Part shown: positions 12,106-24,171 of the stretch, in pieces | Layout: each line of letters starts with the position of its first letter | Numbering within the stretch: the first letter of the stretch is position 1 | Source: Choristoneura fumiferana | Lineage: Eukaryota > Arthropoda > Insecta > Lepidoptera > Tortricidae | Length of the DNA: 64,000 bases | Assembly: GCF_025370935.1 (NCBI RefSeq) | Contig: NC_133482.1 | Coordinates: 16,555,605-16,619,604 of the forward strand | Direction: 5' to 3' | Notes under the pieces: generated by a model | The model's database searches: none | The model's input: only the letters and a program-made list of their open reading frames with translations | What the model was told of the DNA's origin: nothing | Position numbers and translations under genes: made by a program

Positions 12106-12720
12106 GTCACACAGTATTACCTACACAGTTTACAACCTAACCAAAAAAAGCTGGAAAACGGCTGAACCGATTTTGATGAAACTTGTCTAAGAACCATCGC
12201 TAGAAAACCTGATTTCAGACAAAAAAACCGTATTCAACTCGGTCCACCCGTTTAAGAGCTACGGTGCCACAGACAGACAAACATACAGACACACTTAACA
12301 GTTAAACTTATAACGCTCCTCTTTTTTCGTGGGGGGTTAAAAATGAAGTCTCTTCCCGCCGTATGTAGATACGATCTTTTTAACTAATTCACCATCAGTT
12401 AGATCATTTTTCGCGGAAAATTTATACTTACGAATTATACAGGGTTTAGCATTTGGATCGGTCAATACCTATGGGAAAGTCTGAAACCATAAGACATGCA
12501 TAATACGAAGATCTGTTCTTAGGGACCATCTCATGGATTTTAGTAAAATAAAATACTGCATACATACAATTAAAACAAAAACTTGTACTCAGCTTGGGAA
12601 TCGGTGTGTTAATAACAGAGTTCTATAATAGTACTGCGCCATGACAGGTATCAGCTGCTGCAGCTAATATTGATGGCCTTACAGGGGAAGCGGCGCCCTG
12701 GCAGGCGGAAGACATATGGC

Positions 12721-12785
12721 TGCAAAATATTAATAATAATAATAATATAATCTTTATTTCGGAATACACAGGACTCCATAGATGA
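12721..12785 (-). mobile_element. LINE 3' terminus with (TAA)n tail
   Basis: (TAA)n followed by ATCTTTATTTCGGAATACAC and GGACTCCATAGATGATTAGT. A similar end is at 45612-45690. It abuts the RTE fragment at 12791. Confidence 0.45.
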
Positions 12786-12790
12786 TTAGT

Positions 12791-13200
12791 CATCGTCATC
12801 ATCATGTCAGCCGAAAGACGTCCACTGCTGGACATAGGCCTCCCCCAAGGCTCTCCACTCAGACCGGTCTTGTGCTTTCCGCATCCACCGCGATCCCGCG
12901 ATCTTAACCACTTGTTGGAGGCCTACCGACAGCTCGTCTCCCGGTCCGCGGACGCCATTCGAAAACCTTCTGGCCCCATCGGCCATCAGTCCTGCGAGCA
13001 ATGTGCCCTGCCCACTGCCACTTTAGTTTCGCAATTCTTCGGGCTATGTCAGTAACCTTAGTTCTACTGCGGATATCATCATTTCTAATTCTATCCCGCA
13101 GAGAAACCCCGAGCATAGCCCTCTGAGTAACTTTGAGTTTTCTCATGAGGCCCATCGTTAGCGCCCACGTCTCAGATCCGTATGTCATCACTGGCAAACA
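12791..13200 (-). pseudogene. RTE-type LINE, C-terminal fragment and 3' end
   Basis: Minus-strand reading gives L-P-V-M-T-Y-G-S-E-T-W-A-L, then the R-A-M-L-G-V-S block and R-T-G-R-R-A-V-G-R-P-P-T. The tail ATGATGATGACGATG lies at the left end. It is close to the 8725-9205 copy, 5'-truncated at CACTGGCAAACACACACACA, and frameshifted near 12905. Confidence 0.85.
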
Positions 13201-13368
13201 CACACACACAGATGATTAGTAACAGAGCTTATTTCCTAAAGTTAGTACTTAAAATTAATCAATTAAATTAAATTATATAAGCTAACCTAACAAAATTCAA
13301 CATTTCATTTAACTGCACATGCAGAGCAACTGTTCCGGATGGCTCAGATAGGGAGAAATTTTCAGAAC

Positions 13369-13756
13369 TAAAATAATTTCCTTGCTCACCCGCGACCTTA
13401 CGATAGCTAAGCTTATGGAAAATATGCGTGTTCATGCAGTTCCTCCACCTCCACACTGTAAGAACACACACAAATCACACAACCCATCTATCACCACCAC
13501 CACACTACACTGACAGACAGACAGTAGTTGTTGGAGTCTAACAACTGGTAGCATGGTGTACGGTTGTGTCACTCTGAAGATGAGCTCTGGTTGATTTCGA
13601 AACGCGTCAGTGTAGTGTGGTGGTGGTGATAGATGGGTTTGTGTGATTTGTGCGTGTTCTTACATTGTGGAGGTGGAGGAACTGCATGAACACGCATATT
13701 TTGCATAAGCTTAGCTATCGTAAGGTCGGGGGTGAGCAGGAAATTATTTTAGTTCA
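13369..13756. repeat. Foldback repeat with ~145-bp arms, most complete copy
   Basis: AATTTCCTTGCTCACCCGCG at 13374 is mirrored by GGGGGTGAGCAGGAAATT at 13724-13743. The arms also share TTCATGCAGTTCCTCCACCT and CCATCTATCACCACCACCAC. The ~95-bp loop includes AACTGGTAGCATGGTGTACG. GGACCTCCGCAAAGTAACGC always follows on the right. Histidine-rich frames come from the CAC-rich arm. Confidence 0.85.
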
Positions 13757-13972
13757 TTGATATGGACCTCCGCAAAGTAACGCCTGATTCAATAAATTAT
13801 TTAGAATTTTTCAGATCTTAACAGCCAACCTCCAGTAATGGAGTGGCACTTTCAGAAGAAGAAGAATACTGTAATAATAGTACTGTCAATGGAACTAGTG
13901 GGATCTCACCTGGGAATCGAACCCCAATACGCAAATACTACGCGAGATGACGCTCCGGCTTCACGCGGGTGT

Positions 13973-14282
13973 CATCATCATCCCAGCCTATATACGTTCC
14001 ACTGCAGGGCACAAGCCTCCTCTCGGAATGAGAGGGCTTGGGCAGTAGTTCCCACGCGGGCCCAGTGCGGATTGGGAACTTCACACACACCGTTGAATTG
14101 CTTCACAGGTTTGTTGTGCAGGTTTCCTCAAGATGATTTCCTTCACCGTAAAGCTCGTGGTAAATTTCGAATGTAATTCCGCACATGAATTTCGAAAAAC
14201 TCAGAGGTGCGAGCCGGGGTTTGAACCCACGATCCTCTGCTTGAGAGGCCATACGTCAAACCACTTGGCCACCACGGCATCC
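13973..14282 (-). mobile_element. SINE family A, full length, 11-bp target duplication
   Basis: CACGCGGGTGT is present at 13962-13972 and 14283-14293. Minus strand: GCCGTGGTGGCCAAGTGG head, then the body, ending in GGCTGGGATGATGATG. Short plus frames across it are shadows. Confidence 0.92.
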
Positions 14283-14374
14283 CACGCGGGTGTAGTTTTT
14301 GGGAAATGGAGCTGAAGTACCTTTGATTATAGACTTTTTCTTTTAAATTGTACCCGGGTATAGCCGGGGCTGAT

Positions 14375-14520
14375 CGCTTGTATATTACAAATTCGAAAGT
14401 TTTATATGGTAGCGCATGCGTGCGTACCTATGTATGTATGTTTGGTACTCTTTCCCGCTGAAGCAGTTTTACAGATTTCAATGCAATTTGGTATAGAAAC
14501 TGGAAGTCCAACCTACAGGC
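14375..14520 (+). mobile_element. Helitron-like 5' end fragment
   Basis: ATATTACAAATTCGAAAGTT, a (TATG)n stretch, then TACTCTTTCCCGCTGAAGCA, the order of a Helitron-like start. The 3' end is not seen. Confidence 0.45.
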
Positions 14521-15118
14521 ATCTAGATATTTTTCTCCTTCAGAAAAGTAAGGGAGCAAAGTGCAACTTTTGTGTTCAAGGCTTTTCTAAGTATTTTATT
14601 GCAAGTGCCATTTTTTGAAGTTGATAATTGTAAAGCCACGCCATTTTCTATGCTGGTTATTCTTAGAATTTGTTATTTTTTCAAGTTTCTTAATGCTCGG
14701 TGTGAAAAGTTGTATGATCCACTCGGGAGCAAAATTATTTTCATCTTGGGCGTTATCACTTGAACCCCTCATTACGCTCAGGATTCTACTTTAGAATCCC
14801 TCGTTACGCTCAGGATTCTATTGTAGAATCCTTCGCTATATTTTGTCCCCTTGTAACACAAATAGGTATTTAACGCCAACAAAGCTAGTGTCAATATAAA
14901 ATTAACAGATTTCATTTTCGATATGGAAATCGTATATTATCATATTGATAGTAATGGCAATTGGGAAAAAAGCAATCAACACCCATAGCCGCAGACGGCA
15001 AAATTTACAGCTATTCTAATGAGATATGATCAAAGATGCATCGAAACCGGCCGGCATAGGCCGAGAAAGTGAAATTGGGAAAATGTCGCGTGTGAACTTG
15101 TGTTGTTGGTATTTGTAG

Positions 15119-15146
15119 CATCATCATCATCAGCTGGAAGATATCC
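15119..15146 (-). pseudogene. RTE-type LINE 3' tail stub
   Basis: ATCATCATCATCAGCTGGAA then GATATCCACT. Only the tail and about 15 bases of the 3'UTR are present. Confidence 0.4.
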
Positions 15147-15184
15147 ACTCTGCCCTCCTAAGCCAAAAGGCGGTATCTCAAAAA

Positions 15185-15857
15185 AAAAACTGGGCAAGTG
15201 CGAGTCGGACTCGCGCACCGAGGGTTCCGTGTCTTGAAGATATTTCATGCTTTTTCCGAGTGATTTAATACATCCAGTTATAACCAGAATTAATAATTTA
15301 ATATAATTTTAACTGGTTCCCCGCGTTACAGGCGAAGCCTAGTGCGGGGATCCCTGGTAATTCTTGTCAACCACTGTATATTTTTAAATAACACATTTTC
15401 ATGTCATTCGTTTTCATCCAATGTGAGCCCTACTCTTAATCAAAATGTACGCAGTGTGGGGTCAGATTATATTGGTCAATGAATTTACAGACAGACATAA
15501 AAAATCAAGATTTTCGGACTATTCTAGTTGGTTGTGTTATACGAGTAATAGCTACCTTTATACGAAATTTCATGATTCTGAGTTCTGAGTTCTGGTAGAG
15601 TATCCTGTAGGTTTTGATTCCCTTGCGAGTTTCGAAAAACGGAAATTTGCGGCATAAACGGCTGCATTTTTGATTGCGTTGGCTTAGAAGTTTGATTTTT
15701 TTACAGCTCCAAGCGACAGTAGACTTCAGTATTTGATATAAATTTCAGCTTGATACCTCAACGCGTTCCCGAGAAAAAGGGTCTTGACAGACAGACAGAC
15801 GGACAAAAAGTGATCCTATAAGGGTTCCGTATTTTCCTTTTGAGGTACGGGACCCTT
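15185..15857 (+). mobile_element. Related GGGCAAGTGCGAGTCGG repeat, nearly complete
   Basis: CTGGGCAAGTGCGAGTCGGA, GCACCGAGGGTTCCGTG to TCCTATAAGGGTTCCGTATT and GAGGTACGGGACCCTT. It is interrupted near 15312-15370 by foreign sequence (CCGCGTTACAGGCGAAGCCT). A reversed fragment lies at 11428-11520. Confidence 0.6.
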
Positions 15858-15859
15858 CA

Positions 15860-16780
15860 CACTTTTGAGTTATTTATACTCTGTGATGCAGAATGACAAT
15901 ATAAAATAAATATTAACAAAATAAAATTAATGTATGTTCCATAATTAAACGAGACAATTCTTCGTTTATACTGTGGCTGGTATGAGATTTTGTACATAAG
16001 TTAGAAACCTACATATAATCAGTACATTCTATTAATCTTTGTCTTGAGGTGATCACGTTTTATACCTACGTGATTCTCTCGGCTCGCGAGTCAAACTGGC
16101 ATTTTTATTCTCACTTATAAATTGAAAAATTAAGAAATTAAACGTTTCCTTGCTGTTTTTTTGGAATCAGAAAGCATTGACGTTTTCTTAAAACACTTAC
16201 ACGAATATGAAATAGCTTTAATTATTGTACTGCATAGTAAGTATTAACGCTGGGTCACGTCGCTCCCTCCTCTAAAACGTGTACGTGATAGTTTGATCAT
16301 AGCGATTCTACCGTAGCAACAGTCACACTGGATGCATAGAATAAAAATATTTTTGTTTTTGTCCTTGACACAAAAAAAATTGCATGCCTTAAAAAAAACT
16401 TTAAATAATAATTAAAAAGGTTTTTAATATACATTTTTGATACCTACATCTTTGAAAACGGCACCTCAAAGATGTTGTATAGTCGAGTGCAGAAATATAG
16501 GCATAACTAACCCTTCAAAGAGTGGTCCCAATAGATACATATTTTTGCACTTGACTTTATATGGAATGAGCTATAACTATTAGTTTTCTTGTGTTACTTA
16601 TATTCTTAATTTTAATCCCGCTCCATATTTTACACGCACCCCGATTCGAAATATTACGAGTAAATTGTGTTACTCCGACAGTTTACACAAATATAATGAT
16701 TAAGATTGGTTTTTTGAAATCTTTTTGTATTTTTTATTGCAATCCCAAATTTTGTACTTTTACGGTCATCCCGTAAAACC
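15860..16780. other. AT-rich DNA, no feature recognised
   Basis: A small hairpin (CATCTTTGAAAAC / CAAAGATG) at 16448-16475 is the only structure seen. Confidence 0.45.
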
Positions 16781-16782
16781 TA

Positions 16783-16983
16783 AATTGAAAATACAAACTG
16801 AAATATAGATGCACAGAAAAACCAGAAAAATAAGACCAACACTGGGAATCGAACCCAGGTCCTCGGTATTCCGTACCGCGTGCTATACCGCTACACCACT
16901 GCTGGTCCACCAGCGCTACACCAGTGTTGGTCTTATTTTTCTGGTTTTTCTGTGCATCTATATTTCAGTTTGTATTTTCAATT
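16783..16983. repeat. 63-bp-arm perfect palindrome with a tRNA-like core
   Basis: 16783-16845 is the exact reverse complement of 16921-16983, as far as I can read every base. The 75-nt loop plus the arm edge holds a tRNA-like sequence on the minus strand. A further inner palindrome CTGGTCCACCAG sits at 16902-16913. I did not find another copy in the window. Confidence 0.9.
16835..16906 (-). ncRNA. tRNA-like sequence (pseudo-tRNA or SINE head)
   Basis: On the minus strand ACCAGCA (5') can pair over 7 bp with TGTTGGT (3'), one pair being G-T. CTGGGTTCGATTCCCAG is a perfect T arm. CGGT-ACGGAAT-ACCG gives a 4-bp anticodon-like stem with a 7-nt loop whose central triplet would be GGA, but base 33 is C, not T. 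The D arm pairs only 3 bp. Boxes TGGTGTAGCGG and GGTTCGATTCC look usable by Pol III. The weak anticodon arm argues against a translating tRNA. Confidence 0.55.
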
Positions 16984-17035
16984 TTTTAAATCTGATCACC
17001 AATCGGAAGACACTACTGAACATGGGGCCTGGTTC

Positions 17036-17275
17036 AGATGTTAGAGTGTCACAATGGACGACAACTCGCCACTCGCCCCACCAGTTACCAGCAGCTCTTA
17101 CAATGTTGCCAGTCCACCAAGTGGGAGGCCTGCCAACGCTTCGTCTTCCGGTTCGTGGTACCTCTCGAGTTTTCTCCCCCAACGGTTATCGGTTCTTCAT
17201 GCGATGTATTGTGGCCCGCCCATTGTCACTTCAACTTGCCTTTTCTTCGATCTATGTCGATGACTTTAGTTCAGG
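17036..17275 (-). pseudogene. RTE-type LINE C-terminal fragment, no tail
   Basis: Minus-strand reading contains R-T-G-R-R-S-V-G-R-P-P-T-W-W-T, the proline-rich end of the RTE ORF. It lies about 50 bp right of the tRNA-like palindrome. Plus-strand frames here are antisense shadows. Confidence 0.7.
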
Positions 17276-17447
17276 GACGAAACTGGATTCAATCGCGCAA
17301 AGAAAGTCCAAGCACAGAAAGAAAGAAACAAAGGAAGAAAATAATTTATTTATAACAGCAGTGACACATTTGATTAGGTACACAGGTTTACGCTCTCTCT
17401 CTTCGGCGCTCGTTAATGTTTTGTAATTCTACAATTTTTTCATATCT

Positions 17448-18050
17448 AAAAAACCGGCCAAGAGCGTGTCGGACACGCCCGAAATAGGGTTCCGTAGCCA
17501 TAACGAAAAAATTAAGTAATATTTTTCTAAGGATTTCGTATTTTGTACGGAATATTTCAAGTTTATATTTTATACCTTAGGCTGCTATTTACTCTTAAAA
17601 TACTAATAATTTTCAAGAAAACTTAACCGTTATAGTTTTCCTTTTATGTTTGATATTCCTACTACCATCCTGAATTTTTTCCATCCACCTGTTTAGATTT
17701 TAGAGGGGGGACACGCTCTATTTTAATGAAAATTTGCACAAAGTTGAATATTTTGCAAACAAATCACTAAAACCCCTAATAGTTTTAAAATATTTATCCA
17801 GCGATACCCCACACTACAAAGTTGGATGAGAAAAAAAAATAACCCCCACTTTACGTCTATGGGAGGTACTCTAAAAAATTTTTCTGATTTTTTTATTGTA
17901 CCATTTTGTCGGCATAGTTTACATATATATTTGTGCAAAATTACAGCTTTCTAGCATTGATAGTCCCTGAGCAAAGCCGCGGACAGACAGACAGACAGAC
18001 ATGGCGAAACTATAAGGGTTCCGTTTTTGCCATTTTGGCTACTTAACCCT
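17448..18050 (+). mobile_element. CCGGCCAAG...ACCCTAA repeat
   Basis: AAAACCGGCCAAGAGCGTGT to CATTTTGGCTACTTAACCCT. Contains a GACAGACAGACAGACATGGC tract. The 71-aa minus frame inside is an accident of the repeat. Confidence 0.75.
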
Positions 18051-18341
18051 AACAACCAAAATAAATTTCAGTACACGAAAAAGCGAAAAATATATGTTAA
18101 GGTTAGATTTAAAACTGTCTGAAAACGACAGTACCTACAAGTCAGTGACAGTACCTACAGGGCTTTGAAATTTGAATGCGAATTGAGTTTTTCCACGTGT
18201 GTCGGTTTCGTATTCTGCTCCATTCGTGGGGAAAATTTAATACTGTAGACGAGAATAAAATGAAAGTAACGCTGTTCAAAATAAAGGTCGATAAACTACC
18301 CTAGGAATAACGTGTGAATATATAACTATTCAACAAAGATA

Positions 18342-18475
18342 TCGTCACTACTTTGAAAAAATCTCGTATCTATCGCCTCTAAAACAAAATTGAACCTTGA
18401 TGTAATGTCTATAAAGTTCACTCAGAAATACTATCTATTTTGAGCTACGAGTTTTTTTTTTTAAAGTAGTGACGA
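18342..18475. mobile_element. Short MITE, TA duplication (TCGTCACTAC family), copy 2
   Basis: Opposite orientation to 10447-10580. TCGTCACTACTTTGAAAAAA at the left, AAAGTAGTGACGA at the right, TA flanks. The core includes AAATTGAACCTTGATGTAAT. Confidence 0.85.
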
Positions 18476-18482
18476 TATATTT

Positions 18483-18743
18483 GGACGACCGGATGGCTAA
18501 GTGGTAAGAGAACCTGACTACGAAGCTGAGGTCCTGGGTTCGGTTCCCGGCCGGGGCAGATATTTGTATAAACAATACGAATGTTTGTTCTCGGGTCTTG
18601 TATTTTTAATATGTATGTAAGTATGTATTTCTCTATATAAGTATGTTTATCCGTTGCCTAGTATCTATAGTACAAGCTTTGCTTAGTTTGGGACTAGGTC
18701 AATTGGCGTCAAGTGTCCCATGATATTTATTTATTATTTATTT
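18483..18743 (+). mobile_element. tRNA-derived SINE (family B), full length
   Basis: GGACGACCGGATGGCTAAGT forms the tRNA-like head (A box TGGCTAAGTGG, B box GGTTCGGTTCC). The body includes GTTTATCCGTTGCCTAGTAT and GGGACTAGGTCAATTGGCGT, and the tail is (TTTA)n. It begins 8 bp after a TA-flanked MITE (18342-18475). Confidence 0.88.
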
Positions 18744-19750
18744 TATATAAAGACGAAGAATATTTTTTTGTGGGCAAAAACACTGTTATGCTCTTTTATG
18801 CCCCAATTTTAAATAGATTTTTTTTTGAAAATGAACCAAATGTGAGGCGGACTCGTGTACCAACGGAAGATTGCTGGATATCTGTGATAACACAAAGGCA
18901 AAATTTTACCGCTACAATAAGGCGACATGAAATTAGGCATGTGTTTTTATGCAAAGTTTATGAAATTTATGACGTTATCTTTGGGGTTGCTTTAATTTAA
19001 TTATTTGGGGGTTGGTTTAATGCTAGAATTACTGTTTACACGTGAAAACCCGCGGGTAAAGTCTATGACCATGTCTATCTCTATGTCTAGCTCTTTGGAG
19101 CGATTGGTGGTTCAGGGAAGAGTAGAGGCGCAACGTTTTCGCGGCCAATCTCCCACAAGATAGACAGACTCCATTAAATCTTCCACAAAATGTTCCCTTA
19201 CTGAGTGTGCGCGCAGTGCCACAAATTGAAAGAGATGGAGAAGTCTCGCAAAACAATCCATGACCACGACCACTCCGTCAGGAGGGTATGACTGAGGAGA
19301 AGAAAGTTTATGTTGTTGTTTAATAAATCAAACATTCACCTACTTTGAAGCAACCCGCAAAATTTTCACATCCACAACTCCCGAACATTATTTATCACTT
19401 GTTTCCCTTTTGCGGTGAAAATACCCATTACGTTGTTAGAAAAACGGTCCCGAGTAAACGGTGTCCCAGCCGATATCCCTTAGCATGCATTCGATATTTT
19501 CTTTCCCCATCCGCTGTCTTTTTTTACCCCGAATTTTCGAGGGCAAGAACCAATAAATCGTACTGCCAATGCCCTCGGGTGGGGTACTTAAGTATTTTTA
19601 TTTCACTCACTGGACGGCGATGTGCAGTTTTCGAGTTTTTCGTAGTTAAGACGGTTTGAATTTGGACTGCCTTTTGGTTGTCGAAGGTAATACTTAAAAA
19701 AAACTTTTAAAAAAAACCGGCCAAGTATCCGAATGACTATTTCTCAAAAA
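18744..19750. other. Unassigned DNA
   Basis: Moderate GC, frames on both strands up to about 100 codons without recognisable motifs. A stub AAAACCGGCCAAGTATCC at 19714 is a CCGGCCAAG-family start. Confidence 0.4.
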
Positions 19751-20849
19751 GGTGTCCATTTTCAATTACAATTGTTATAAGCTTGACCGCTATGTGTGTG
19801 TCTGTCAGTCTGTGGCACCGTAGCTCTTAAATGGGTAGACCTGAACGCGGTTTTTTTATTTGAAAGCAGCGATGGTTCATAGCTCTATCAAATGGATGAC
19901 CGATATTGAACGCGAAACGTTTGCACATCAGATATTTATTAAAAAAGTACTTCCGATTTTAGGATGGGTTGCTTGGGGCGAAGTCGTACAGTTAATAGTG
20001 TACTGGCTCAAAGTCCAAGTTTTATGACACGCGGACAAACTTCTCTGGTTCAACCGAATTTTCGACTGAAAAAAGATTTTTTCGCTTCTCATGCTTGTAA
20101 AGTTTGTGTTTATGCTGGATCTAGGCCACAAATGACTTTTTATGCTCTAGTGCATAAAGTAAAATCTTCGTCTAAGACCAAGGTAATCAGGTGTCAACAG
20201 CCACAAACAAAAAAGTTTTTTCATATATTTCTTTAGTAATTTTTAATTTATATAAAACTAAAAATTAATCAAACCAACCACAATAAATCAATAAAAGTAA
20301 AAATAACATAATTATATAATAATTTATGAAAAATAAAAGGTACATAGAGAGTAAACAACTGTTTCAACTGTTGCTATTTAATTTCCTCGCAATCTAAGTG
20401 AAAATCAGAGTGTAACACTCGAGCATCAAACCCATTTTCCCCTTGACGTGTCTATCTACCCCAGCCGGTACGGTATATGAACGCCTCGGATAAAATGGCT
20501 CGTTTTATGCTCTTGTTGTACACTCTCCTATTTTATTCGGGCAAAGTTTGACACTAAGTTGATAATAAAAGAAATAAAACATAATTAATAAGACAAAAAA
20601 TAGAAAACAATTTATTAGCGGAATTGAAAAACCTGCGTAAGTTCAAAGCTTAATTGCCAAACCGATTTTAATGAAACATAGCTAAGAAGTACCGGAAAGC
20701 AACTAGCTTTCATATAAAAAAAACCCGCTCCAAAGTAGGTCCATTCGTTTGGGAGCTACGATCGCATAGACAGACATTGGCGTGAAACTTATAACACCGC
20801 CCCTTGTGCGTCGGGATTTAAAAATACAATAATCTCACTTTTTTATAAT

Positions 20850-21075
20850 CAAATAGCTGAGAAACGAGCATGCAGGTCACTGATGGTAAGTGATCACCAC
20901 CACCCATGGACACCTACAGCATTATTAGGACTGCGGGTGCGTTGCCAGCCTAAAAGGGCGCTAAAGTACGAAACACAGTAGGTAGCAAAACTACTATTTC
21001 ACGCCGGTATTTTGTGGGAGTGTGGTACTAACCCGGTCGAGCCGGCCTATTCGTACTGCAGCCAGCAAGTGGTTG
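20850..21075 (-). mobile_element. Family C relative, diverged
   Basis: AAACGAGCATGCAGGTCACT, GATCACCACCACCCATGGAC and GGGTGCGTTGCCAGCC match the family C order. The distal part (TTGTGGGAGTGTGGTACTAA) differs. Confidence 0.55.
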
Positions 21076-21905
21076 GGCATTTTAAAAAAAAAGAGGACCC
21101 TTTTTTTAATAAAAAAAAATGGTTTTTCCTACCCAGAATCAAGAGCACAATCAAGCAATCAATCAATCTATCAATTCCGATAGTATAAAAAAATGTGTTT
21201 CAGTTTTGCGACGTTTTTTTCATACACTCAGTATGGGCGTGACAGCATGATGCTGCGGCAAGCGTTGAAGAAACTACACAAACCCGCTGGAAAAGCCTAG
21301 TTTTTCCACAAACATCCATTATTTCCGGCTTCTCGCGCTATTTCAGTTCATTTTCCTTCACCTAAATAAATCTCTATGTTTTCACAAACGATGCACGCCT
21401 GAAGAAGGCATAACATTTTCAATTCAAGTGTTGTTATATGCAAAGAAGACTGAATATTTATGTGTTATTGTAATGAAGAGCTCAATTAGCATATTTTGGT
21501 GTGTTTTTATACGGTTGAATTAATTTTTGGGATTCATACATGCTCCCGGCTTCTTATGAGCCATTTTGAGTTCATAAATTAGAAAGGGACATAGAGAGTT
21601 GTTTTATTCATAGCTTAAGCTGCTGAATTGTCGTATGCACAAAGCGCTGCATCTATAAACTACTATTGTTTTTTATCCCTCGACGCCAAAAAGTCAGTCT
21701 GTCTTTTTGTCTGTCTGTCTGTGACATCGTAGCTCTCAAACGGTAGGACCGTTTTCGATGCGGTATTTTGCAGGAATTTGCAGAGAGGGTCAAATAAATA
21801 TTCATACCTAATATATGCACGAAAAACATAACTATTCTTTCAGGCAGTCGGGTAAAAATAGTCAAATACCAATAGTCGGGTAATAAATAATGTCAATTTA
21901 AATTT

Positions 21906-22211
21906 TTATAAAAGCTTTATTTGCTGACTGTACTTTTTGTTGACTGTACTTGTATTATCACCCAAACTACATTTGCACACCAAATTCTAAGTCGATGCCA
22001 TTAACCGTTGAAGAGTTCCGTCCTGCGGAGACGATCCTGGCCGGACTACCAGGATGTCACTACCAGATTATTGTATTGTCACGCAATCTACGAGTACATA
22101 AAGTATACCAAATTTCAAGTCAATCTAACTACTGGAAGTTAGTCTAATTTAACTTGCAAGATTTGATTACACACAGACAACGGTACAGGTGAAACTAAGT
22201 AAAAGCTTGTA
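21906..22211. mobile_element. AAGCTTGT-ended MITE
   Basis: Ends TAAAAGCTTTATTTGCTGAC and AGTAAAAGCTTGTA. The core has CGTTGAAGAGTTCCGTCCTG and CCAGGATGTCACTACCAGAT. Short frames across it recur in all copies and are not genes. Confidence 0.7.
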
Positions 22212-22262
22212 AGAAAAATCTACTACCGTTAGCACCAATATTGTTCTATTTATTACTTCTGT

Positions 22263-22806
22263 GCAAGCAATCCTTTAATAAGGCTGCGTTTCCACCAAAG
22301 ACGCGAGGTAGCTGAGCGGTGCGAGGATATTGTGTAGCTAGGATAATATATGGAGCTTTGTGGCTGTTTCCATCGGAGATATGCTAGCAGTGCGAAGATA
22401 TTGAACTTTGTATCTGTTTCCACCAGTGATGTGCAAGGTGGCTACACTAATCTGTCCGCGACATTTTTCAAACAATTGCAGATTTTTGTAAGTAAACACA
22501 TGTTTTTTCTGTAACTTAATAGATGGTATACATTAATATATGTCATCCTACGTAAGTTCAACCTATTAAACCGTGAAATAACTTGTTGGAAGTACGATTT
22601 TTTGGTAACTCCAGAGAACATTTTGGTAACGTAGGAGACGCCCAAAGTGGCGGTAAAATAGTTGACTGGCCCTGCTGATGCTTTCTAGCTGATTCTCTAG
22701 AGAGCAGCGCTGAGCGAATAGCAGTTTCTTTTGGTTCGTGATCATGACAAACACATTCTGCGCAACGCATTCTCGCTCACACATCTCTGGTGAAAACGCA
22801 ACTTAG
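22263..22806. mobile_element. Non-autonomous DNA transposon (GCGTTTCCACC family)
   Basis: Left TAAGGCTGCGTTTCCACCAA, right CATCTCTGGTGAAAACGCAA then CTTA, an imperfect inverted pair. Repeats such as GTGCGAGGATAT and TGTTTCCACCAGTGATG occur inside. No transposase ORF. Confidence 0.65.
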
Positions 22807-23148
22807 CGGTGAATCACAACCGGATGCTAACGGCCATACAAAGGATAATGCTAGAGTGCAAACAGCTATAAACAACTAATGGAGCAAGTCCTTTTGTTCC
22901 TCGAAACTTGGAGGAAAACTGGGCGGTGTTGAGGCTAACAGGGAGGAGGGTTGATGCCAATCAAAAGACAAGTTTTTTTAGCCCACTACTTGGAAGAGGG
23001 TTTATATTTCTCGAGTATTGTATTATGTATGTTTGTATGTCTATTTGTTATTCTCTGTATAGCCAAAAAGGCACGACCGTTTTCAACATATAAAATAGCA
23101 TGAAATTTGTTATATCTGTCGAAGTGACGTAGGAAATATAGAGGGGGA

Positions 23149-23406
23149 TATATTTTTTTTTTTATTTGACTGGATTGCAAACGAGCAAGTGTCCTGATGG
23201 TAAGAGATCACCACCGCCCATAGACACCTGCAACACCAGGGGGATTGCAGATGCGTTGCCAACCTAGAGGCCTAAGATGGGATACCTCAAGTGTCAGTAA
23301 TTTCACCGGCTGTCTTACTCTCTACACCGAAACACAACAGTGCAAGCACTGCTGCTTCACGGCAGGATTAGCGAGCAAAATGGTGGTAGCAATCCGGGTG
23401 GACCAA
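23149..23406 (-). mobile_element. Family C LINE-like repeat, longest uninterrupted copy
   Basis: From poly(T) at 23149 through GGATTGCAAACGAGCAAGTG to GTGGTAGCAATCCGGGTGGA. It provides the empty-site sequence CTAGAGGCCTAAG for the SINE insertion at 646-936. Confidence 0.8.
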
Positions 23407-24171
23407 AATATATGTTTTTTTTTTACCCGACTGCCCTTAGGAGGTTTTTTTCAAAACATAATAACATTTTAATACAATTAAGATACAAACGAACATGACG
23501 TGTCCAATAAAAATGCTTGTTAAAATTAACCAAAATAGGTACCTACTCTTTTTTTCGTTGTAGAGAATAATGAAGACAATTGAAGGCCAAACATAATAAA
23601 ATACGTTTTCAATATTTTATTAAGAATCAATCAAAATAGTGAAGCGTATAATGTTTTAATTTAACCACAAGGTCGCTCATGACAAGTACTACAATTTTGT
23701 AACTATAATACCTATCAAAATGTAGGTGTTGAAATGAAAACGTAACCTCCAATTAAATATTGGTTCTTTTGCAACATTTCTATAATTGCTATTTTTTATG
23801 GTCCTTAAAAATATTATTCAGATTGGCGAAGCGAGCGCTACGAAAATATACTCCGACATTTAAAGTAAGACCAATATTTAAATTTACCCGGCCTGTAGCA
23901 AATTAGTGTATCGCTAAAAAACGTGATTTCAAATAAAAAAACCGCATTCAAATCGGACCGCCCGTTTAAGAGCTATGGTGCCACAGACACATAGACACAC
24001 ATAGCGGTCAAATGTACAACATCCCTCTTTTTGCGTTGGGGGTTAAAAATAACAATTAACGTGAAGGAACGGTCTAATGGATCCTGAAAATTTCGCAAAA
24101 TGAAAACATTTGGAAATGCAAAAACGCAAAAATTACGGGTGACGTAAGTTTGCCGTTAAACAATTTTCTGT

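Noticed and set aside
17038..17355. Plus-strand frames of 69-205 codons near 16.8-17.4 kb
   Set aside because: Antisense of an RTE fragment joined to the palindrome. The minus strand carries the recognisable R-T-G-R-R-S-V-G-R-P-P-T block.
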